Source: an uncultured Alphaproteobacteria bacterium
Lineage (GTDB): Bacteria; Pseudomonadota; Alphaproteobacteria; Rhodobacterales; Rhodobacteraceae
Length of the DNA: 62,789 nucleotides
Direction: 5' to 3'
Assembly: GCA_902611605.1 (NCBI GenBank)
Contig: CACMAH010000008.1
Coordinates: 1-62,789, forward strand
This document shows, piece by piece, positions 8,286-15,291 of this stretch (positions are counted from its first letter, which is position 1; the number at the start of each line of letters is the position of its first letter). A program made the position numbers and the translations under genes. The notes under the pieces are model-generated. The model saw only the letters and a list, made by a program, of their open reading frames with translations, searched no databases and had not been told where the DNA came from.

Positions 8286-9260
8286 TTAAAATAATTTTTG
8301 GTTATAATCACTGTTTAATTTTAATTTACCACTTAAAATTAATTCATAATGACTATCAATTTTTTCATCTCCAAATTCTTTAGTTTTGTCCTCTAAATAC
8401 ACTTTTGATTTATCATCCCAATATAACATTGATTCAGTTGCGTAATAATGAGCTATTTTTAAAAATTCAATTTTATCAGCTATTTTTCTTGATCCAAATG
8501 AAAAGGGTTTGAGCAGATAAATTAATATTTGAAATATAACACTTGGGAAATAAAAAAATTTTGGTGATTTTCCTGATATCTGAAAAATGAGTTCTCCAAA
8601 CTCTTTAGAGTTACGTGCAGGTCCAGGACCGCCAATTGGTATGATTTTATTTTTCATATTCTCATTATTAATTGTCAAAACAATAAACTTACCCAAATCA
8701 TTACTAGATATTGGTTTTGTTTTAGTCTTTTTACCATTATCAAATACTATAAATCTTTTATTTTGTTTTATTCTGTTCAGCTGTCCAGATATGGATTTAA
8801 AGAAAGCTGTAGGTCTAATAATAACATGATTGATATTGGATTTCTTCAAATTTGTTTCAAAAGCCAATTTTGCAAACTGAAAATTTAATTTTGGTTTTTG
8901 AACACATATTGCAGATAAATATATGAATTTATTTATTCCAGAGTAAATTGCAGCTTTTAATAGATGCATATTAAGACAAAAATCAACTTCCCAAGTGTCT
9001 TTTTTTGTCCCTTTTCTACTTGAAAGGCAGGATATAACTGCACATGCATCCTTATATTTTTTAAATAATTTTTTTACAGAGCTAATACTACTTATTTCCC
9101 ACAGAGGAACCTGAGTAATAGATAATTGGTGTTTTTGTGCGAAATCCTGATTGTTTGATCTAACAGGGCATATTGGTGTATATCCCATCTCTAAAAGTTG
9201 ATTTACTACATAATTACCAATATACCCAGTAGCACCTATTATTAGAACTTTTTTTTTAAT
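8286..9260 (-). CDS. BciA-like NAD(P)-binding reductase (divinyl chlorophyllide 8-vinyl reductase family)
   Basis: About 325 residues on the minus strand. The sequence follows the BciA/DVR family closely: an N-terminal KKVLIIGATGYIGN Rossmann motif, VISCLSSRKGTKKD, the block LSAICVQKPKLNFQFAKLAF, RPTAFFKS and PIGGPGPARNSKEFGE. The first ATG (9188) would cut off the nucleotide-binding motif. In-frame coding runs up to 9275 without ATG, GTG or TTG, so the likely start is ATT at 9260-9258, with GAGG 8 bases upstream. BciA reduces the 8-vinyl group in chlorophyll synthesis, but no other bacteriochlorophyll gene is in this window, so the actual substrate is open. It converges with the cupin gene and diverges from the next gene. 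Confidence 0.78.
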   Translation of the reverse strand: MKKKVLIIGATGYIGNYVVNQLLEMGYTPICPVRSNNQDFAQKHQLSITQVPLWEISSISSVKKLFKKYKDACAVISCLSSRKGTKKDTWEVDFCLNMHLLKAAIYSGINKFIYLSAICVQKPKLNFQFAKLAFETNLKKSNINHVIIRPTAFFKSISGQLNRIKQNKRFIVFDNGKKTKTKPISSNDLGKFIVLTINNENMKNKIIPIGGPGPARNSKEFGELIFQISGKSPKFFYFPSVIFQILIYLLKPFSFGSRKIADKIEFLKIAHYYATESMLYWDDKSKVYLEDKTKEFGDEKIDSHYELILSGKLKLNSDYNQKLF

Positions 9261-9350
9261 ATTTCTAACCTCGAATTAAAAATTATATTAGATCAATAGT
9301 ACATTTTTTGTTAAAGTAAAAATACATTTTTTTTATATTTCTAGATTGCC

Positions 9351-10340
9351 ATGTCAGAAAAGTTAGATCAGAATAAATTAAACACTGATTGGAATTATCA
9401 TCCTAAAATTCCTTTAGAGAATAACTCAATTTTTAGATCACCGCCTAAATTTATTTTTTTTAAGTCCTGGATTTTGAGAAATTGGCTACATTTAAGTGAA
9501 AAAGTAATTCTAGTAATTATTTCTTCTTTGATTTGGTATTTCTTTTATCCATCTTTAGAGCAAACTAAAATTATTGAATTTTCTTGGATTTTTCAAATTT
9601 GGGTAATTAATCTTCTATTAATGATTTTAATTGCAGGAGGATTACACTGGTATTTTTATATCATAAAAGGTCAAGATAAGCGTTTAAAATTTGATAAACG
9701 AGATCAAGGAAAAGGAAAACTTTGGGATTTTTCTAATCAAGTTCATGATAATATGTTTTGGTCTTTAACCAGTGGTATTGGGCAACTGACCATTTTTCAA
9801 TCAATTACAATGTGGTTACTTGCTAATAATTATTCACCAGTGAATTCCTTTTCATCTAATCCATTTTGGTTTTTAGCACTTTTTCTATTTATACCAATTT
9901 GGTCAGCTTTTCACTTTTATTGGATTCATAGATTTTTACATATTCCTTTTTTTTATAAAAGGTATCACTCACTTCATCATAGAAATGTGAATGTAGGACC
10001 TTGGTCAGGATTTTCTATGCATCCGGTAGAACATTTATTTTATATATCGAGTTTATGCATTCATTGGATTTTGGCTTCTCATCCAATTCATATAATTTTT
10101 CATGCATTATATTTAGGTCCTGGAGCTGCAATGACACATACTGGTTATGAAAATTTATTAATTAAAGATAAAAAACGTCTTGCTCTAGGAACTTTCTATC
10201 ACCAGTTACACCATAGATATTATGAGTGCAATTATGGAAATGAAGAAATGCCATGGGATAGGTGGTTTGGAACATTCCATGATGGGTCTCAATTAGCAAC
10301 TGAGCAAACTAGGGCCAGAAAGAAAATAATGCATAAATAA
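9351..10340 (+). CDS. Sterol desaturase / fatty acid hydroxylase family membrane protein
   Basis: A 329-residue integral membrane protein with the histidine boxes of the di-iron fatty acid hydroxylase superfamily: HFYWIHRFLH (about 185-194), HSLHH (about 205) and a C-terminal HQLHHRYYECNYG (about 284-296). Hydrophobic segments lie at about 50-65, 78-98, 138-160 and 175-190. Members hydroxylate or desaturate lipids, sterols or carotenoids using O2 in the membrane. The ATG has no clear Shine-Dalgarno sequence, only an AT-rich leader. It is divergent from the BciA-like gene, so the two could share a control region at 9261-9350. The substrate is not predictable from sequence. Confidence 0.85.
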   Translation: MSEKLDQNKLNTDWNYHPKIPLENNSIFRSPPKFIFFKSWILRNWLHLSEKVILVIISSLIWYFFYPSLEQTKIIEFSWIFQIWVINLLLMILIAGGLHWYFYIIKGQDKRLKFDKRDQGKGKLWDFSNQVHDNMFWSLTSGIGQLTIFQSITMWLLANNYSPVNSFSSNPFWFLALFLFIPIWSAFHFYWIHRFLHIPFFYKRYHSLHHRNVNVGPWSGFSMHPVEHLFYISSLCIHWILASHPIHIIFHALYLGPGAAMTHTGYENLLIKDKKRLALGTFYHQLHHRYYECNYGNEEMPWDRWFGTFHDGSQLATEQTRARKKIMHK

Positions 10341-10374
10341 ATCAAATATATTGATTTAATGGGACATATTTAAT

Positions 10375-11424
10375 TTGATCAAAATAAATTATAAAACTTT
10401 TTTTTTGAAGAAAAGATTTCCTTTAACAATAAGTAGAGGTACTTTTACAGGTTCTGAAAACCTGTTTGTTTTTTTGAATAGAAAAAACAATATAGGAATA
10501 GGAGAAATGTGCCCTGGATTAACAGAAGGATCAGAAACTGCCGAGAATGGCAAAGCACAAATAGAAAAATTTTTAAATGAAACAGGGTCAATTTCTTCCT
10601 CTGTAATTGAAAATTATGAAAGAGCTTTTGAGTATAAATTAGCACCATGTGCACTAGCTGCATTAGATATAGCCCTATGGGACTTAATAGCCAAAGAGGC
10701 TAATATGCCATTATTCAAATTATTTGGATTAAATTTACCAAGTGTAAGGACATCTATTACTTTGGGAATTATGCCGTTGGAAGAAATTGAAGAAAGAGTA
10801 TCTTATTTAAGAAAAAACAATATGCTTGGAAATCTAAAAATTAAACTAGGTTCACCAGAAGGTATTGATAGAGATAAAGAAATTTTAGAGCGAATTTTAC
10901 ATTTTACCAAAAATGAATGTAATAATTTAAGGGTTGATGCTAACGGAGGATGGGCTTTAGATGACGCACAAAAAATGTTGAAGTGGTTATTTAAAATGGG
11001 GGTAGAATATGTAGAACAACCTCTTCCTAAAGGAGAGGAAGAAGATTTAAAATTTTTGTTTAAAAATAGACCTTTACCTATTTTTGTTGATGAGAGTTGT
11101 AGAAATTCAAAAGATATTTTGTCCTTATCTAAATGTGTTGATGGAATTAACTTAAAATTAATGAAATGTGGAGGACTAACTGAGGCAATAAAGATGGTTA
11201 CAATCGCCCGGAATGTTAATCTTAAAACAATGATAGGGTGTATGGGCGAGAGTTCTGTTTCAATTTCTGCCGGTTGCTCAATAGGGGCCTTATTTGACTA
11301 TATTGATTTAGATTCTCATTTTAATTTAGACCCAGACCCAGCATCAGGGGCCACTTATATTGATGGAATTGTAACTCCAGTGAATAAACCTGGTCATGGA
11401 GCTTATTTTAATAATGCTAAATAA
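10375..11424 (+). CDS. dgcA: N-acetyl-D-glutamate racemase / dipeptide epimerase of the enolase superfamily
   Basis: A cytosolic enolase-superfamily racemase of 349 residues in the muconate-lactonizing (MLE)/Ala-Glu epimerase group. The catalytic set is intact: KIK at 155-157, the metal ligands D188 (VDANGGW), E214 (VEQPL) and D239 (VDES), and K261 (LKLMKCGG). The gene overlaps a DUF1611 gene, the pairing described for DgcA (N-acetyl-D-Glu racemase) and DgcN (N-acetyltransferase) in marine D-glutamate catabolism. Alone it could equally be called an L-Ala-D/L-Glu epimerase; the neighbour decides my call. The start is TTG 10375, with a distant GGGA at 10361-10364. The 34-base spacing to the previous gene allows co-transcription. 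Confidence 0.8.
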   Translation: MIKINYKTFFLKKRFPLTISRGTFTGSENLFVFLNRKNNIGIGEMCPGLTEGSETAENGKAQIEKFLNETGSISSSVIENYERAFEYKLAPCALAALDIALWDLIAKEANMPLFKLFGLNLPSVRTSITLGIMPLEEIEERVSYLRKNNMLGNLKIKLGSPEGIDRDKEILERILHFTKNECNNLRVDANGGWALDDAQKMLKWLFKMGVEYVEQPLPKGEEEDLKFLFKNRPLPIFVDESCRNSKDILSLSKCVDGINLKLMKCGGLTEAIKMVTIARNVNLKTMIGCMGESSVSISAGCSIGALFDYIDLDSHFNLDPDPASGATYIDGIVTPVNKPGHGAYFNNAK

Positions 11425-12454
11425 AGATCAAAAAATTGCCATTTATGCGGAAGGGAGCATGGGTACTTTATTCGCAAAAATGGCCGAGGGTGTAATCAGG
11501 TATAGTCTTAATCCAATTACTTGTGTAATTGATAGTAGCAAAGCAGGAAAGTCAGTTTCTGAAGTATGTAATATCGATAAAGATATACCAATTTTAGAAA
11601 ATATTGACGAAGCATTTAAATTTGGTGCAGAAGTATTATTATTAGGAACAGCCCCATCTGGTGGAAGACTTCCAGAAAGTTGGATACATATCATTGGTCA
11701 ATCCATTGAAAAAGGTCTTTCTGTGGTGAATGGTTTACATGATAGTGTAACTGACATATTTTCTGATAAATTAGGACCTAATCAGTGGATTTGGGATATA
11801 AGAAATCCTATAAATAATAAACCTAGGATTGGAGCTGCTCGAGCTTCATTTCTATCCAATCAAAGAATACTTATGATTGGTACTGACATGGCAGTTGGTA
11901 AAATGACTACTGGTTTGGAGTTAACAAATTCTCTAAAAGCCAAAGCTAAAGATGCAGTTTTTTTAGCAACTGGTCAAACGGGAATTTGTATTTCAGGTAA
12001 CGGAATACCTTTAGATGCTTATAAAGTAGATTATGCAAGTGGTGCAGTGGAGGAAATGGTACTTAAATACAAAAATAATGAATATTTAATCATTGAAGGG
12101 CAGGGTTCATTATTAAATCCAGGCAGTACTGCTACCCTTCCTCTGATGAGAGGAAGTTGTCCAACAGCATTAGTACTTTGTCATCGTCTTGGGTTGAGAG
12201 TTGTTGAAAGTAAAACTAAAATATTAATACCTCCATTGGAGCAAGTAATTAGTCTAAATGAACAGCTAGTTAATGTTCTAAACTCTTTTCCAGCAGCAAA
12301 AGTTAAAGCTGTTGCATTAGATACAAGAGGTTATGACCATGCCTCTGCTATTAATGAAATAAGTAAGATGGAGGATAAACTGAACTTACCAGTAACTGAT
12401 CCTGTTAGATTTAGTGCAAAAAAAATTGCTAACGCTTTAATTTATTCAAATTGA
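11414..12454 (+). CDS. dgcN: DUF1611 P-loop protein, DgcN-type N-acetyltransferase
   Basis: About 346 residues. The N-terminal part is a Rossmann-like region (KIAIYAEG, VLLLGTAPSGG), and the C-terminal P-loop domain has Walker A IGTDMAVGKMTTG near residue 157, followed by the DUF1611 blocks TGQTGICISGNGIP and IEGQGSLLNPG. DgcN is described as acetylating D-glutamate before racemisation by DgcA, feeding N-acetyl-L-glutamate to arginine metabolism. I start at ATG 11414, overlapping dgcA by 11 bases; an in-frame ATG at 11396 would add six residues from within dgcA. The overlap indicates a coupled operon. DUF1611 proteins have also been linked to other amino-acid derivatives, so the function is inferred. 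Confidence 0.8.
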   Translation: MLNKDQKIAIYAEGSMGTLFAKMAEGVIRYSLNPITCVIDSSKAGKSVSEVCNIDKDIPILENIDEAFKFGAEVLLLGTAPSGGRLPESWIHIIGQSIEKGLSVVNGLHDSVTDIFSDKLGPNQWIWDIRNPINNKPRIGAARASFLSNQRILMIGTDMAVGKMTTGLELTNSLKAKAKDAVFLATGQTGICISGNGIPLDAYKVDYASGAVEEMVLKYKNNEYLIIEGQGSLLNPGSTATLPLMRGSCPTALVLCHRLGLRVVESKTKILIPPLEQVISLNEQLVNVLNSFPAAKVKAVALDTRGYDHASAINEISKMEDKLNLPVTDPVRFSAKKIANALIYSN

Positions 12455-12490
12455 TTACCTAAAGTAATTTATTTAATTTTAAACTGAGTA

Positions 12491-12518
12491 TTGACTTATT
12501 TACATCTAATTGAATAAT
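12491..12518 (+). promoter_or_regulatory. Candidate sigma-70-like promoter for the GAF gene
   Basis: TTGACT at 12491-12496 and AATAAT at 12513-12518 are separated by 16 bases, each matching the -35/-10 consensus at five of six positions. The -10 lies 23 bases before the GAF ATG, leaving room for a very short leader with the ribosome binding site AGGAG. In such AT-rich DNA the -10 alone means little; the -35 is the informative part. Confidence 0.4.
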
Positions 12519-12541
12519 TATTTATATTATAGGAGTATAAA

Positions 12542-13363
12542 ATGTCATTGGAATTAGCCCCTAGACCGTTTAATGAAGAAATAAGAGCTAAAACAGTAAT
12601 AAGCACTGGTCTAATAGATAGTCCTGAACCAGAATTATTTCAAATTTATTCAGATTTAGCTAAAGATGTGTCTGGATTTGATAAAGCAAGTTTTAGTCTT
12701 TATGACTTAGATTTTCAATGCCCTATTTCTTCTACAGGATATGAAGAAGATAGGAACGGGCAAAAATATGCCAGAGATTCATTAAATGTTTGTTCATATG
12801 TAATTTTAGATAGTGAACCTTTACTCATTAGTGACATGAGTAAGCATCCTACTTGGAAAAGTCACCCAAGAATATTGGATGGTTCTGGTACTTTAGGTTA
12901 TGCTGGTTTTCCTGTTATAAATAAAGATAATTATGCTTTAGGTACTCTGTGTATGCTAAATAAAACTCCTAAATCTTTAGATACTAATCAGGTTGATTTA
13001 TTAAAAAAAATTACTGCTAATATCGCCTTATTATTAGATTTGAGAATTGAGCAAAAAGAAATTACCTCTGAAAAGATACTTAATTCATTAATAAATTTTA
13101 GAAAATATAATAATGAACTATCTATACAAGACTTTGAAGTATTTATGTCAATCACTTCAAATTTAAAAGTAAGTTCAAGTGATGCATTAAAACTTATTGA
13201 GAAAGGTATTTGTGTTAAAGTGGGTTCTAGTGTTGAACTATCTACTAAAGGTAGAGAATTATTGTCAAACATGAAATTAAGAACTAAACCCATGAAAAAA
13301 ATTAAGCTCAGCGGTAACCAAGCTGAAAATCTGATTGATAATATGTTTGCAGAGTTAAATTAA
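12542..13363 (+). CDS. GAF-domain protein with a possible C-terminal winged helix
   Basis: A soluble 273-residue protein. Residues about 15-170 form a GAF sensor domain (DKASFSLYDLDFQ, CSYVILDSEPLLISDMS, GYAGFPVINKDNYALGTLCM), of the kind often found at the start of signalling proteins. No kinase, GGDEF or EAL domain follows. The last about 90 residues include LIEKGICVKVGSSVELSTKG, which resembles the recognition helix and wing of a MarR-like winged helix; that is an inference from pattern only. The ribosome binding site TAGGAG precedes the ATG, and the preceding gap holds a candidate promoter. A 106-residue gene starts 2 bases after its stop. Confidence 0.75.
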   Translation: MSLELAPRPFNEEIRAKTVISTGLIDSPEPELFQIYSDLAKDVSGFDKASFSLYDLDFQCPISSTGYEEDRNGQKYARDSLNVCSYVILDSEPLLISDMSKHPTWKSHPRILDGSGTLGYAGFPVINKDNYALGTLCMLNKTPKSLDTNQVDLLKKITANIALLLDLRIEQKEITSEKILNSLINFRKYNNELSIQDFEVFMSITSNLKVSSSDALKLIEKGICVKVGSSVELSTKGRELLSNMKLRTKPMKKIKLSGNQAENLIDNMFAELN

Positions 13364-13365
13364 CA

Positions 13366-13686
13366 ATGTACGCAAAAATTTATAATTATAAATTTCAGGG
13401 ATTAAGTGAAGCAAAAGTAGCTGCTACTTTTTGCTCAGAAGCTTTAGGAAAAAAAATAATAAAATTTAATATACGCTCTCTCAATATATCAATAGGACAG
13501 TGTGGAAGTGTTGCTATACATCTTAAATTTGAAACAAGTCTGGATTTAAAGAATTTTGAAGACAATTCACAGGATTTTTTCTCAGATCTAAAAAAGACTT
13601 TTGTGTATAAAGAAAGTAACTTTTCTGGTGTTTTTATTTATAATTATGAATCTGAAATTACATCTACAGATTTGAATATAAACTAA
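13366..13686 (+). CDS. Small hypothetical protein downstream of the GAF gene
   Basis: A 106-residue protein of no family I recognise. It starts ATG two bases after the GAF stop, so it is very probably translated with that gene. The composition is ordinary for the region (many Lys, Asn, Ser, Phe), with no signal peptide or membrane segment. The middle (SLNISIGQCGSVAIHLKFET) reads like alternating beta strands. It could be a partner of the GAF protein. It converges with the alpha/beta hydrolase, whose stop is only 8 bases away. Confidence 0.6.
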   Translation: MYAKIYNYKFQGLSEAKVAATFCSEALGKKIIKFNIRSLNISIGQCGSVAIHLKFETSLDLKNFEDNSQDFFSDLKKTFVYKESNFSGVFIYNYESEITSTDLNIN

Positions 13687-13694
13687 ATAAAATA

Positions 13695-14639
13695 TTATTT
13701 TTCAATTATTTTTATAATATTTTTGCAAATTAATTGGAAATAGTGTTCAGATGGAGAATTTTTTTCCCTAAACCTAATGAAACCATGAACTAAATTTTTT
13801 GCCACTATATGGCTAACATTAACTGAATTATCTTCAAGTTTTTTTACAAATTTAATACCATCAGACGCCAAAGGGTCTATTTCAGCAGTACAAATAATTG
13901 TATCTGGTAGGTTTGTTAAATCTTCTTCTAATTCAGGAACAGCAATTGGATTTTCCTTATTTCTTCCTAAATAATTTTTCCAAAACCAAATCATTGTCTT
14001 TCTATCTAAAATTGGTGCATTTGAAAATTTTTTATAAGCTGGTGAATTAAAATCTGTTGAAAGGCATGGATAAATAAGGATTTGTCCCTTTGGTAATGGC
14101 AATTTTTCTTTTTTGATTTTTAAAATTAATGAAGCGGTTAAATTACCACCAGCTGAATCCCCCGCAATTAATAAATTGTTTAAATCCAGTTTTTTAAATA
14201 AATTAGATCCACTTAGATATTGTAAATAAATAGAAAAGCATTGGTTTAAAGCAACAGGATAGGGATTTTCTGGTGATAGAGAATAATCAATAGAGATTAC
14301 ATTCATATTACAATTTATTGATAAATCAACGCATACTTTGTCATGGGAGTCTAGATCTCCCATTACCCAGCCTCCACCGTGTATATAAATCAGTCCTGTA
14401 TAACTCACCTTTTTACTATTAGGTGTGTAAATTCTTATTTTTATTTTTCTGCCATCAGATAGAAAGAAGTCATTAATTACTGAAATATCCTTAGTTCTTT
14501 TTAGTTCTAAACTTTTAGAATGTTTTGCAAATATCTCTCTAGATTTTTTAGCTCCTAACTGATAGGGCTTTTGAGGAAATAATTCGTTTGCTTCTTCAAT
14601 AAACTTTAACACTGAGGGACTGATATTTTTATAATTCAA
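13695..14639 (-). CDS. Alpha/beta hydrolase, hormone-sensitive-lipase (HSL) type esterase
   Basis: A 314-residue cytosolic carboxylesterase or lipase. It has the HSL oxyanion motif HGGGW near residue 88, nucleophile GDSAGG near 160, the acid in AEIDPLASDG near 256 and catalytic His in NLVHGF near 287. No signal peptide is seen. It lies 43 bases downstream of the HD-domain gene, in the same orientation as dddP and the HD gene, so the three may form one transcript. A role in releasing or hydrolysing esters linked to the same pathway is possible but unsupported by the sequence. The catalytic assignment is firm; the substrate is unknown. Confidence 0.88.
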   Translation of the reverse strand: MNYKNISPSVLKFIEEANELFPQKPYQLGAKKSREIFAKHSKSLELKRTKDISVINDFFLSDGRKIKIRIYTPNSKKVSYTGLIYIHGGGWVMGDLDSHDKVCVDLSINCNMNVISIDYSLSPENPYPVALNQCFSIYLQYLSGSNLFKKLDLNNLLIAGDSAGGNLTASLILKIKKEKLPLPKGQILIYPCLSTDFNSPAYKKFSNAPILDRKTMIWFWKNYLGRNKENPIAVPELEEDLTNLPDTIICTAEIDPLASDGIKFVKKLEDNSVNVSHIVAKNLVHGFIRFREKNSPSEHYFQLICKNIIKIIEK

Positions 14640-14682
14640 AATAATGCCAATTAGTTAAAGTTTAAAAAAAAATTTTTGAGTT

Positions 14683-15288
14683 TTATATAAGGGGTAATCC
14701 AAAAACTTGGTTAGATTTTATATTTGCAGGATCGTAAGCTTTCCTTTTAAAAACTTCTCTTATCATTGGTTCAAAAAATTCTATAGGTTCATATTTATAA
14801 TTCGGATCAAAACAACTTTGATCCCATCTTTCACAAAAATCGGAGCATGATTTATAATAGATATTATCTTTAAATTTATCTCTAGCATTTTTATCCCATC
14901 CATAATGATGAGCATAATAAATCATTTGAAAAATACCATGATGTTCAACTACCCATGAAACTTCTTCTCTTACAAAAGGTCGGATAACCTCAGCTGACAT
15001 TCGATCATGATTTTGTGGGGCTAGACCATCTCCAATATCATGTAATAAGGCACCTATAATCCAATCAATATCAGCACCATCTCTAAAAGCTCTGGTGCCT
15101 GATTGAAGTCCATGTTCTAAGCGAGTTATTTGATAGCCTTCTAATGAAATTGTACCTTGTCTTTTTAATTCCTCAATAATTCTATCAGAAGTCATTGAGA
15201 TATATGATTTCTCAAGTTCTTTCAATAATAGGTAATCTTCTTTATCACCATCCTTCATTTCTGTAAATTTTACTTTTTTTGATACCAT
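14683..15288 (-). CDS. HD-domain metalloenzyme, PhnZ/TmpB-like, coupled to dddP
   Basis: A 201-residue soluble protein with an HD-type metal site: RLEHGLQSG (first His about 58), LLHDIGDG (HD about 83-84), NHDRMSA (about 94) and VEHHG (about 115), and a conserved downstream Asp region (FCERWDQ). This spacing, with EH-x-LQ before the HD pair, resembles PhnZ/TmpB-type mixed-valent di-iron oxygenases rather than ordinary nucleotide phosphohydrolases. The ATG is only 3 bases after the dddP stop, so it is translationally coupled to dddP. Function unknown; it may oxidise a phosphonate or an osmolyte-related compound, or be a hydrolase. The coupling to dddP is seen; any metabolic link is inferred. 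Confidence 0.75.
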   Translation of the reverse strand: MVSKKVKFTEMKDGDKEDYLLLKELEKSYISMTSDRIIEELKRQGTISLEGYQITRLEHGLQSGTRAFRDGADIDWIIGALLHDIGDGLAPQNHDRMSAEVIRPFVREEVSWVVEHHGIFQMIYYAHHYGWDKNARDKFKDNIYYKSCSDFCERWDQSCFDPNYKYEPIEFFEPMIREVFKRKAYDPANIKSNQVFGLPLI

Positions 15289-15291
15289 TTA

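Noticed and set aside
8271-8298. AAAATTAT ... ATAATTTT inverted repeat between the convergent cupin and BciA-like genes
   Set aside because: Only eight A/T pairs around a 12-base loop; in DNA this AT-rich such repeats are expected by chance. A weak two-way terminator is possible but unsupported.
12450-12475. ATTAC/GTAAT stem followed by T-rich sequence after dgcN
   Set aside because: Only five A/T-rich pairs; too weak to call a terminator.
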